Source: Caulobacter sp. NIBR2454 (lineage in GTDB: Bacteria; Pseudomonadota; Alphaproteobacteria; Caulobacterales; Caulobacteraceae). From it: DNA of 64,000 nucleotides. The position numbers were made by a program, and so were the translations under genes. The stretch lies in NCBI RefSeq assembly GCF_027474405.1, contig NZ_CP114871.1:1187001-1251000 (forward strand), in the 5' to 3' direction. This document shows, piece after piece, positions 9,390 through 20,092 of the stretch; the first letter of the stretch is position 1; every line of letters begins with the position of its first letter. Below the pieces are notes generated by a model. It had not been told where the DNA came from, did no database searches, and saw only the letters and a program-made list of their open reading frames with translations.

Positions 9390-10205
9390 ATGGCGCCCGT
9401 GCGCCTGAATATCGGTGAGGCCGTCGGTGAGGCGGTGCGTTTCTGGAGCCGTTCCTGGCGCCATGCGGCGGGCCCGCTGGGCGTCGCCGCCCTGAGCCTG
9501 ATCGTCTATTCCACCGCTTCCATTCCGCTGCTCATGGGCGCGGCATACGGCCTCTATGTGGTCGCCACCCTGATGGCGCAGGGTGCGCTGTTCCGGGTCG
9601 CCTTCGCCGATCGTCTGGGCGTCGCGACCGCCGCCAAGCCCGCTCCGATGGCGGGTCTGCAGTGGGGTCCGATGGAGGGGCGGCTGGCCGTGACCCTTAT
9701 CCTGATGGCGATCCTGTTCGCCATCGTCATCGCCGTGGGCGTCATCCTGCTGGCGGCGATCACCGTGGGTCTGGCCGCGCGTGGCGGGCCGGTGGACTAC
9801 ACCTCCGCCGACTCCATCGCCAAGGCCATGGGTCCGGGCGGCGGGCTGATCATGACCCTTGTCCTGCTGGCGGCCCTGATCGGTCTGGCGTGGCTGTCGA
9901 TCCGACTGAGCCTGGCGCTGCCGGCTACGGCGGCGGAGGGCAAGGTTCGCCTGATCAGCACCTGGGACCTGACCAAGGGCAACGCCTGGCGCATCTTCGT
10001 CGCCTATCTGGTGATCAGCGCGCCCGTGCTGTTGGTCACGGTTGTCGCGACGCTCGTCGCGGAAGGACGTCCCGATCCCGCGTCCAGCCGTATATGGCTC
10101 AACGCCGCGGGCAGCGCGGTGGCGGTGGTGTTCTATCTGCCGATCACCGTGGGCCTGGTGTCCCATATCTATCGTCGCCTGAGCACGCCTGGAGCCGCCG
10201 CCTGA
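9390..10205 (+). CDS. Polytopic membrane protein, paralog 1 of 3
   Basis: A 271-aa inner-membrane protein with about six hydrophobic segments. I do not recognise a named family beyond the overall look of glycerophosphodiester-phosphodiesterase-type membrane domains. It begins R-L-N-I-G-E-A-V and has an L-P-A-T-A-A-E-G-K strand followed by STWDLTKGNAWRIF. The same arrangement (RLTLALPMTFDRGK, then SWRLSRGWFWPLL) occurs in the next gene and in the gene at 11963. The start has an AGAAGGA ribosome binding site. Its stop overlaps the next start as TGATG, so the two are translationally coupled. Confidence 0.7.
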   Translation: MAPVRLNIGEAVGEAVRFWSRSWRHAAGPLGVAALSLIVYSTASIPLLMGAAYGLYVVATLMAQGALFRVAFADRLGVATAAKPAPMAGLQWGPMEGRLAVTLILMAILFAIVIAVGVILLAAITVGLAARGGPVDYTSADSIAKAMGPGGGLIMTLVLLAALIGLAWLSIRLSLALPATAAEGKVRLISTWDLTKGNAWRIFVAYLVISAPVLLVTVVATLVAEGRPDPASSRIWLNAAGSAVAVVFYLPITVGLVSHIYRRLSTPGAAA

Positions 10206-11116
10206 TGTCGAAGTTCTCGTCCTCCGACGCGGCTTTCGAAGGTTTCCGCCTAGCGCGGCATCACCCGCGCGCGGTGCTGATCTGGGCCGGGGCGTCTTTC
10301 CTGACGACCATCGCGGTGGGCGTGCTAACCGCGCTGCTGTTCACAGGTTCGCTGGCCAAGGCGGGGGGCGACATCGACCCGGCCGACGCGGCCCTGACGC
10401 TGGACCTGGTGCGCGACGCGCTGATCAGCCTGCTGCTGGGGCTGATGATCATCTCGGTCTATCTGAACGCGGTCTATCGCGCGGTTCTGAAGAGCGACGA
10501 CTTCCACGAGGATCGCTACGGCTATCTGCGCGTCGGCCGCGAGGAGCTGCGCACGGCGGGGGCGGTGGTGCTCTATGGCCTGATCTTCATCGGTCTGACC
10601 TTCGTGGTCAGCCTGGGGGCCAGCATTCTCTACAGCCTCGCCACCCTGACGGGGCCGGCGCTGGGCCTGCTGGTGGTGGTGATCGCCCTGGCGGTGTTCT
10701 TCATCTTCATCTTCTGCTGGGTGCGGCTGACCCTGGCTCTGCCGATGACCTTCGACCGGGGGAAGATGAGCTTTCGCGACTCGTGGCGGCTGAGCCGGGG
10801 CTGGTTCTGGCCGCTGCTGGGAATGAAGATCCTGACCTTCGCCATCACGGCGGTGGTGATCCTGACGATCTTCATCGTCGCCGTCGCCGTGGCGGCGATC
10901 GCGTCGGGCGGCGACCTGCGCGAGATGATGCAGGGCTTCAACGACGACACCCCGACCCTGGCCAGCTATCTCAACCCGCTGACCCTGACCTACCTGTTGC
11001 TGAGCGCGGCGGTGGGGGCGTTGCAGAACGCGCTGCTCTACGGCCCCTCGGCCCACGCCTACAGAGTGATCACGAAGGTCGAGGCCGAGCGCGAGGCGGC
11101 GGCGCTCGCGGCCTAG
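10205..11116 (+). CDS. Polytopic membrane protein, paralog 2 of 3
   Basis: A 303-aa inner-membrane protein with about six long hydrophobic segments, coupled to the preceding gene by a TGATG overlap. The motif F-x-x-x-R-L-A-R-H-H-P near the N-terminus corresponds to G-L-S-L-A-R-R-N-P in paralog 3. The mid-protein R-L-T-L-A-L-P followed by SWRLSRGWFWPLL is the shared core. No catalytic motif is visible. The stop codon lies in a CTAG shared with the stop of the convergent glutathione transferase. Confidence 0.7.
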   Translation: MSKFSSSDAAFEGFRLARHHPRAVLIWAGASFLTTIAVGVLTALLFTGSLAKAGGDIDPADAALTLDLVRDALISLLLGLMIISVYLNAVYRAVLKSDDFHEDRYGYLRVGREELRTAGAVVLYGLIFIGLTFVVSLGASILYSLATLTGPALGLLVVVIALAVFFIFIFCWVRLTLALPMTFDRGKMSFRDSWRLSRGWFWPLLGMKILTFAITAVVILTIFIVAVAVAAIASGGDLREMMQGFNDDTPTLASYLNPLTLTYLLLSAAVGALQNALLYGPSAHAYRVITKVEAEREAAALAA

Positions 11117-11724
11117 GCCACGGCGCTGGGGCGGGCCGATGCCCGCTCGCGCCAGGCTTTCAGGTTCTCCAGGCCCTCGGGCGGCTCAAGCCCGACGAAG
11201 CCGGCGAAATCGACCGTGCTGAGCGCGACGATGTCGGCCATGGAATAGGCCTCGCCCGCGATCCACGTCTTTCCGGCCAGCTCGCGGTCCAGCCATTTCA
11301 GCGCGCGCTCCACCAGCGGACGGTTGGATTCTCCGAACGTCGTGTGCTGCTCCAGCAACTGAGCCGTGAACGGGTGGGCGTGGCGCCAGAACATGCCGGT
11401 GGGGATCAGCAGCTGAAACTCCACCCGGCGGATCCACATATCGATCTGCGCCTGCTCCAGGCCGGTGCGGCCGAACAGCGGCGGCTCCGGGTAAAGGCTT
11501 TCCAGATAGCGGCAAATGGAGACGCTCTCGGACAGGGTGGTCCCGTCGTCGAGCTCCAGCGTCGGCAGCTGGCCCAGGCTGTTGCGGGCGCGGTGCTCGG
11601 ACGACTTGTGTTCGCCCTTGCGCATGTCCACCCGGATTTCGGGCAGGTCGACGCCCTTCTCGGCCAGGAACATCCGTACACGGCGCGGATTGGGGGCCGG
11701 CATGCGTTCGCCGTAGAGCTTCAT
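11113..11724 (-). CDS. Glutathione S-transferase family protein
   Basis: A 203-aa cytosolic protein with an N-terminal thioredoxin-like domain (M-K-L-Y-G, P-N-P-R-R-V-R, G-Q-L-P-T-L-E-L, then S-E-S-V-S-I-C-R-Y-L at the glutathione-binding turn) and a C-terminal all-helical domain with the S-M-A-D-I-V-A N-capping motif. The catalytic Ser/Tyr is not obvious. ATG 11724 is preferred over 11739 because GGAGG lies eight bases before it. It sits between two related membrane-protein genes but points the other way, and there is no substrate clue. Confidence 0.85.
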   Translation of the reverse strand: MKLYGERMPAPNPRRVRMFLAEKGVDLPEIRVDMRKGEHKSSEHRARNSLGQLPTLELDDGTTLSESVSICRYLESLYPEPPLFGRTGLEQAQIDMWIRRVEFQLLIPTGMFWRHAHPFTAQLLEQHTTFGESNRPLVERALKWLDRELAGKTWIAGEAYSMADIVALSTVDFAGFVGLEPPEGLENLKAWRERASARPSAVA

Positions 11725-11962
11725 GAGGACATCCTCCATCGACCGCTCTGTCGGCGGTTCAAACAGATGTTAGAGGTGTAAGGCCTTGAACTGCAAGGCT
11801 TCGCCTTGACCGGTACGGTTTTGGCCTATGCTGGGGGCATACCTGCTGGCGCCGGAACGGGCGGTCACGGACTGATCGCCTGAAGATTCTGCTTTTATGG
11901 CGTTGATGGCCTGATCAAGGCGCGGGATTTGTTCGAGGAGAAAAGAACAAAGGGGAAACAAA

Positions 11963-12795
11963 TTGGCGCAGCTGTCGGTGGGGGAGGTGGGGTTCGCGGG
12001 GCTGTCCTTGGCCCGGCGCAATCCGAAGCTGGTGCTTCAGTGGGCGGTGGTGCTGACGATCCTGAACCTGACGCAGGGCGTGCTCTTTCAGGTGATCCAT
12101 TCGAACTCGGACGATGTCCGACAGATCACAATGGCGTTTACGCTTCTAGGCCGTCTTGGAATCGCGATCTTCGCTGTCGGATGCTTCCGGCTGGTCTTGC
12201 AGCCAGGTAGCCGTCGATGGGCGGGCTTGCAGTTCGGGCGGGATGAAGTCCGATACGTGGTCGCCTTCTTCCTCAGCATGTTATCCGCTGTCGCGGGCGG
12301 AGTTGTCGTGAGCTGTGTGCTAGGTGGCGCTTTATGGATGATCGCCAGCCTGAGCGGCCATGTCGAAGGGCTGCAGACCGCCTTGGGGGTAGTCGTTCTG
12401 ATCGTTGCTCTTGGTGGAGCGGTCTATTGCGGTGTGCGCCTTTCGCTCGTTCCGCCATCCGCCTTCGCTCACAAGCGGATCAATTTGTTTGAAAGCTGGT
12501 TGCTGACCAAAGGGCGCTTCTGGTCGCTGTTCTGGACGCTCTTGGCGCCATGGCCGTTAATCGTTCTGGCGATTGCTCCCGGGCACTTGGTGTTCTGGCT
12601 TATCGAAAGGCCTGCGGGCGGGCTGTCTGGGCTTCTGCTCAGCGGGGTTCCTGGAAGTATTTTCTCGACAGCTTCACTGGTCGCTACACCCCTGCTCGCT
12701 CTCGCCGGCGCTGTGAACATGCTGCTCATGTTCGCGCCAGCCGCCGAAGCTTATCGACGGCTGGCCCTTGGGACAGGAGATGGAAGCAAAGCGGG

Positions 12796-12799
<4 letters not shown>
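11963..12799 (+). CDS. Polytopic membrane protein, paralog 3 of 3
   Basis: A 278-aa membrane protein related to the genes at 9390 and 10205 by layout and by the [11 protein letters not shown], then [14 protein letters not shown] core. TTG 11963 is the likely start, preceded by AGGGGAAACAA; no ATG is available near the conserved N-terminus. Its base composition is slightly less GC-rich than its neighbours. The end shares a CTAG with the stop of uvrA. The function is unknown. Confidence 0.65.
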
Positions 12800-15699
<2,900 letters not shown>

Positions 15700-15779
15700 G
15701 GATTCCGGAAACGCAGAGAGCCGCAGGGAGGGTGCGGCGCGACAACGATATGTAGTGCGCAGATGGCTGATTAATACAA

Positions 15780-15794
15780 GAACAAGGTGAGAAC
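15780..15794 (-). promoter_or_regulatory. LexA (SOS) box upstream of uvrA
   Basis: The plus strand reads GAACAAGGTGAGAAC, which on the minus strand is GTTC-N7-GTTC, the exact alphaproteobacterial SOS consensus. It lies 81 bases upstream of uvrA. A TATTAA hexamer sits a few bases downstream on the coding strand and may be the -10. Confidence 0.85.
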
Positions 15795-15803
15795 AAACGC
15801 CAC

Positions 15804-15829
15804 CCTGCTGACAGCATGGTGTCAGCAGG
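15804..15829 (-). terminator. Hairpin after the DUF1203 gene, possible terminator
   Basis: A perfect 10-bp stem (CCTGCTGACA / TGTCAGCAGG) with a 6-base loop lies between the end of the DUF1203 gene and the uvrA promoter on the same strand. The T-tract is poor (GTTTG), so termination efficiency is doubtful. A third copy of GTCAGCAG follows at 15833. Confidence 0.5.
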
Positions 15830-15863
15830 CTTGTCAGCAGCGTGGCGGGGCGGCTTCCGAGGC

Positions 15864-16334
15864 CTATACAGCGCGCTCAATCCGGGCGGCGTAGCAGCCT
15901 CGGCGGGCGTTGTGGACGTGCAGGTAGGCGGTCTGGGAATCAGCGAGCAGGCGCTGGATGAGCGGCTCCAGATCGACGCCCTCGACCACATCGGCGTCGC
16001 GCATCATGCCCTGGGCGTCGAAGGCGCGGACGGACAGCAGCCGGACGCAAAGTTGCTCGGGAATCTCGTTTTCGAAATGCGCGGCGGGACGGTCCGATTC
16101 GCGCACGAATATGGCATGGCGACCGCGATAGGGCGTGTCGGCGCCCTGATACTCGTGATTCAGCAGCAGGACGGTCTCGCCGGGCTCGGCGTCTTCCAGG
16201 CTGATCCGGCAGGGAAAGCCCGGCTTTTCGTCCGCGGTCATGCGGATGACGCCAGCTGCCGCGAGGGCGGTTTCTGACAGGCCGAAGAGGTGACGGAAGG
16301 GATCGGGCGAAAGGCCGGTGACGACGTAGGACAT
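15864..16334 (-). CDS. DUF1203 domain protein
   Basis: A 156-aa cytoplasmic protein. It has the DUF1203 layout: an N-terminal F-R-H-L-F-G-L-S, then [21 protein letters not shown], and [10 protein letters not shown] near the end. The family has no established activity. The start at M-S-Y-V-V-T is chosen because G-G-A-G lies just upstream and the preceding twelve codons are not conserved-looking. It is transcribed towards uvrA but separated from it by a hairpin and the SOS promoter. Confidence 0.85.
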   Translation of the reverse strand: MSYVVTGLSPDPFRHLFGLSETALAAAGVIRMTADEKPGFPCRISLEDAEPGETVLLLNHEYQGADTPYRGRHAIFVRESDRPAAHFENEIPEQLCVRLLSVRAFDAQGMMRDADVVEGVDLEPLIQRLLADSQTAYLHVHNARRGCYAARIERAV

Positions 16335-16461
16335 GGGAGGCTCCGTTGGCTTGGCCTTCGTGTCCTGCATGCCGTGCGCGGGCGCGACCCGATCCTTGCG
16401 GTTTGCGGCCAGCGACCGGCTGGCCTATATCCGCCTCCAGTCCATCAAGGAGGCCACGGCC

Positions 16462-16566
16462 ATGATCAGCTCTGGAAACGACCGCTTCGTCCTTTCCTCA
16501 ATGCTGCTCGCAGGTCGCCATGCCCGCCTTTCTCACCCTGGACAATCTCGCCGCCCGCACGCCTGA
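16462..16566 (+). CDS. Possible 34-codon leader ORF overlapping the ABC-F start
   Basis: An ATG at 16462 follows AAGGAGG closely and opens 34 codons ending at 16566, which overlaps the first 47 bases of the ABC-F gene in another frame. ABC-F genes are often controlled by short upstream ORFs through ribosome stalling, so this could be a regulatory leader. The ribosome binding site in front of it is better than the one in front of the ABC-F gene. There is no sequence similarity evidence that it is translated. Confidence 0.3.
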   Translation: MISSGNDRFVLSSMLLAGRHARLSHPGQSRRPHA

Positions 16567-18097
16567 CGGCCGGCCTCTCTTTGACAACCTGACCCTGGCC
16601 TTCGGGCCGGAGCGCACTGGACTTGTCGGCCGCAACGGCGTCGGCAAGACGACTCTGCTGCGCCTGATCGCCGGGGAGGCGACGCCCGCCGCCGGCTCTA
16701 TCGGTGTGAGCGGGCGGATCAGCGTGTTGCGCCAGACCCTGACGCCGGAGCCGGGCGCAACGGTGGCTGACCTGCTGGGTGTGGCCGACGATCTGGAGCG
16801 TCTCGCCCGCATCGAGGCGGGGGAGGGTGACCAGGCCGATTTCGCCGAGGCGGACTGGACCCTGCCGGCGCGGCTGGCCCAGGCCCTGGGCGAGGTTGGG
16901 CTGGACGGGATCGATCCGGCGCGGCCCGCTGCGTCCTTGAGCGGCGGGCAGGCGACCCGCGCGGGCCTAGCGCGACTGCTGGTGGAGGCCCCGGACCTGA
17001 TCCTGCTGGACGAGCCGACCAACAATCTGGATGCCGAAGGGCGCGCCCTTGTCGTCCAGGTGCTGCGCGGCTGGCGGGGCGGGGCGCTGGTGATCAGCCA
17101 TGACCGCGCCCTGCTGCGTGAGATGGACCGGATCGTCGAGCTCTCCAGCCTGGGGGCCAGGGTCTATGGCGGAAGCTACGACCTCTACGCCGCCCGCAAG
17201 GCCGAGGAACAGGCGGCGGCGGAGCGTGACCTGGCCTCGGCCGAGCGCGAGACCGACCGCGTGGCGCGTGAGGCGCAGGCGGCGCGGGAGAAGAAGGCCC
17301 GCCGCGACGCCGCCGGCCAGCGCTTCGCCGCCAAGGGCGGGACGCCAAAGATCATGCTCGGCGCCATGGCCGAGCGGGCGGAGAACAGCGGCGCGCAGGG
17401 CGAGCGCCTGGCCGAACGCCTGCGAGGCGTCGCGGCCGAACGGCTGGAGAGCGCGCGCGAGCGGGTGGAGCAAGTGCGGGAGCTGGGCTTTTCCCTGCCG
17501 TCCACGGGCTTGCCGGCGGGACGGATGGTTCTGGCGCTGGAAGATGTGTCGTTCGGCTATGGCGAGACGACGATCCTGAGCGACGTGTCGTTGCGCATCA
17601 CCGGGCCGGAGCGCGTGGCCGTGGTGGGGCCCAACGGCCGGGGCAAGACCACCTTGCTGAGGCTGGCGGCAGGTGAGCTGGAGACGACGGCGGGAGCCGT
17701 CATGCGTGGCGGGTCGGCGGCGCTGCTGGACCAGAAGACCGCTGTGCTGGACGACGACCAGACCATCCTGGAGAACTTCCAGCGGCTCAATCCGCAGGCC
17801 AGCGTTAACGACGCCCATGCGGCGCTGGCGCGGTTCCTGTTCCGCAACGTCGCGGCCAAGCAGATCGCGGGCACGCTGAGCGGCGGCGAGCGATTAAGGG
17901 CGGCTCTGGCCTGCGTGCTGGCGCGGAGCGAGCCGCCGCAACTTCTGATCCTGGACGAGCCGACCAACCACCTGGACCTGGCCAGCATCGCCGCGATCGA
18001 GACGGCGCTGTCGGCCTATGACGGCGCGATGCTGGTGGTCAGCCACGACACGGACTTCCTGGCGGCGATCGGGGTGGAGCGGCGGATCGAGCTATGA
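16520..18097 (+). CDS. ABC-F family ATPase
   Basis: A 525-aa soluble protein with two ABC domains and no membrane spans. Walker A motifs are GRNGVGKT at residues 37-44 and GPNGRGKT in the second half. Signatures are L-S-G-G-Q-A-T-R and L-S-G-G-E-R-L-R. Walker B motifs are both followed by E-P-T-N-N/H-L-D. A charged linker of roughly 80 residues rich in Ala, Glu and Arg joins the domains, as in translation factors and ribosome-protecting ABC-F proteins. Which subfamily it belongs to is unclear. Translation may depend on the small ORF overlapping its start. Confidence 0.92.
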   Translation: MPAFLTLDNLAARTPDGRPLFDNLTLAFGPERTGLVGRNGVGKTTLLRLIAGEATPAAGSIGVSGRISVLRQTLTPEPGATVADLLGVADDLERLARIEAGEGDQADFAEADWTLPARLAQALGEVGLDGIDPARPAASLSGGQATRAGLARLLVEAPDLILLDEPTNNLDAEGRALVVQVLRGWRGGALVISHDRALLREMDRIVELSSLGARVYGGSYDLYAARKAEEQAAAERDLASAERETDRVAREAQAAREKKARRDAAGQRFAAKGGTPKIMLGAMAERAENSGAQGERLAERLRGVAAERLESARERVEQVRELGFSLPSTGLPAGRMVLALEDVSFGYGETTILSDVSLRITGPERVAVVGPNGRGKTTLLRLAAGELETTAGAVMRGGSAALLDQKTAVLDDDQTILENFQRLNPQASVNDAHAALARFLFRNVAAKQIAGTLSGGERLRAALACVLARSEPPQLLILDEPTNHLDLASIAAIETALSAYDGAMLVVSHDTDFLAAIGVERRIEL

Positions 18098-18217
18098 GGC
18101 GCCGCGCCGCGGCAAGGCTGGCATGTGACCGGGATTTTCCGGTCCCGCCACCGCTATCGCGCCGGCCAGAACCTGCTAGCGTCCGCGCCCATTGTGTCTT
18201 TGCATGAGGAAAACGAG

Positions 18218-20032
18218 ATGCGGCTTTCGCGGCGTGACTTTGGATTTGGGGCGGCTGCGGCGGCGTTGACGCCCGCCCTGGCGGCGGCTCAGTCGGCGGA
18301 CCTGGACAAGCAACTCACCGCCTTCCTCGACGCCGCGTTCGAGCAGGATCTGGCGATGGACCCCGAGCGCCTGACGCGTCTGGGCCGCAAGACCGCGAAC
18401 GACCAGCTAACCGACCGCAGCGACGCCGCCATGGCCAGGCGCCTGGCCTGGCGCAAGCAGAACGTGGCGGAGATGAAGCGCCGGTTCGACCCCAACGCCC
18501 TGGGGGAGGACGCCCGCACCTCTTTCGAGATGTGGGAGCTGGAGCTGAGCCGCGCCGAGGAGTCCAACCGCTGGCGGGGGCACTCCTATGTCTTCGATCG
18601 CGGGGGACCGCACACCAGCTTCCCCAACTTCATGATCAACACCCACCGGGTCGATACGCCAGCCGACATGCAGGCCTATGTGGCGCGTGTCGCCGCCATC
18701 GGTCCGGCTCTGGACGTTCAGCTGGACCGCGCCAAGCGCGCGGCGGCGGCGGGCGTGCGCATGCCGCGCTTTTCCTATGACCAGTCGGCGGAGGAAGTGC
18801 GGCGCCTGCTGACTGGCGCGCCGTTCGGCGGCGAGGGCGTCACGGCGCTGTTCGCGGACGCCAAGGCCAAGACGACCAAGCTGAAGGCGGACGGCAAGAT
18901 CGACGACGCCCAGGCCGCGGCCTTCGACAAGGCGGTCGCCGACGCCATGACCGGCAAGATGAAGCCGGCCTATGACCGTTTAGCCGCGTGGCTGGCGGCT
19001 GACCGCGCGAACACCTCGGCCGAGCCGCAAGGAGCTGGGGCCCTGCCGGATGGCGTGGCCTACTACAACGCCATGCTGCGCCAGCAGACGACGACGGACA
19101 TGACGGCAGACCAGATCCACGATCTGGGCCTGGCGGAGGTCGCTCGTATCCGGGGCGAGATGGAGACGCTTAAAGCCAAGATCGGCTTCAAGGGCACGCT
19201 GGAGGAGTTCTTCGTCTTCATGCGCACAGACGACCGCTTCTATGTCAGCAATGACGATGCGGGCCGGGCGCGTTACCTGAAGTTGTCCGAGGATTATCTG
19301 GCGGCCATGAAGGCCAAGCTGCCGGAGTATTTCGGGCGGCTTCCGAAGTCCGACCTGATCGTCAAGCGCGTCGAGGCCTTCCGGGAAGAGCCGGGCGGCG
19401 CGGCGCACTACAGCTCCGGCGCTCCGGACGGCTCGCGGCCTGGGGTGTTCTACGTCCACCTGTCGGACGTGCGGGCGACGCCGATCTACGAGATCGAGGG
19501 CACCAGCTACCACGAGGGGTGGCCAGGCCATCACATGCAGATCTCGCTGGCCCAGGAGATGACCGGCGTGCCGGTGTTCCGCACCCAGACCGGCTACGGC
19601 GCCTATGTCGAGGGTTGGGGGCTGTACGTGGAGCTGCTGGCCAAGGAGGCGGGCTTCTACCAGGACCTCTATAGCGACTTCGGCCGGCTGGGCCGCGAGA
19701 TCTGGCGCGCGATCCGCCTGGTGGTCGACACGGGCATCCACGCCAAGGGCTGGAGCGAGGCCAAGGCGCTGGAGTTCTACACCGCCAACTCGCCGCAGCC
19801 GGTGGGCAAGATTCGCTCGGAGATCCGCCGCTACTTCGTCAATCCGGGGCAGGCGACCTCGTACAAGGTCGGGATGGTCAAGATCCTGGCCCTGCGTCAG
19901 GAAGCCCGGCAGGCCCTGGGCGATCGCTTCGACCAGCGTGGGTTCCACGACACGGTCCTGAGCGCCGGCGCCCTGCCGCTGTCGGTGCTAGAGACCCGCG
20001 TCCGTCGCTGGGTGGCGCGCAGCAAGGCGTAG
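18218..20032 (+). CDS. DUF885 family exported protein (putative metallohydrolase)
   Basis: A 604-aa protein beginning with a Tat-type signal (Arg-Arg-Asp-Phe at residues 5-8, then Ala-rich to A-A-A-Q). The DUF885 core contains S-Y-H-E-G-W-P-G-H-H-M-Q, an H-E-x-x-x-x-H-H-like metal site, followed by Y-V-E-G-W-G-L-Y with a second acidic ligand. The family is thought to be peptidase-like, but its substrate is unknown. The in-frame ATG-like start at 18125 is rejected because GAGGAAAACGAG precedes ATG 18218 and the signal begins there. Confidence 0.88.
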   Translation: MRLSRRDFGFGAAAAALTPALAAAQSADLDKQLTAFLDAAFEQDLAMDPERLTRLGRKTANDQLTDRSDAAMARRLAWRKQNVAEMKRRFDPNALGEDARTSFEMWELELSRAEESNRWRGHSYVFDRGGPHTSFPNFMINTHRVDTPADMQAYVARVAAIGPALDVQLDRAKRAAAAGVRMPRFSYDQSAEEVRRLLTGAPFGGEGVTALFADAKAKTTKLKADGKIDDAQAAAFDKAVADAMTGKMKPAYDRLAAWLAADRANTSAEPQGAGALPDGVAYYNAMLRQQTTTDMTADQIHDLGLAEVARIRGEMETLKAKIGFKGTLEEFFVFMRTDDRFYVSNDDAGRARYLKLSEDYLAAMKAKLPEYFGRLPKSDLIVKRVEAFREEPGGAAHYSSGAPDGSRPGVFYVHLSDVRATPIYEIEGTSYHEGWPGHHMQISLAQEMTGVPVFRTQTGYGAYVEGWGLYVELLAKEAGFYQDLYSDFGRLGREIWRAIRLVVDTGIHAKGWSEAKALEFYTANSPQPVGKIRSEIRRYFVNPGQATSYKVGMVKILALRQEARQALGDRFDQRGFHDTVLSAGALPLSVLETRVRRWVARSKA

Positions 20033-20051
20033 GCGAAGTCGCCACGCGCCG

Positions 20052-20086
20052 GAAAAGAAAAAGGCCCTCTCCTTGGAGAGGGCCTT
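20052..20086 (-). terminator. Terminator between the DUF885 and TonB-receptor genes
   Basis: A 12-bp perfect stem AAGGCCCTCTCC / GGAGAGGGCCTT is bordered on its lower-coordinate side by GAAAAGAAAAA, which reads as a T-tract on the minus strand. It is the terminator of the TonB receptor and, less efficiently, of the convergent DUF885 gene. Confidence 0.9.
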
Positions 20087-20092
20087 CGTCGT

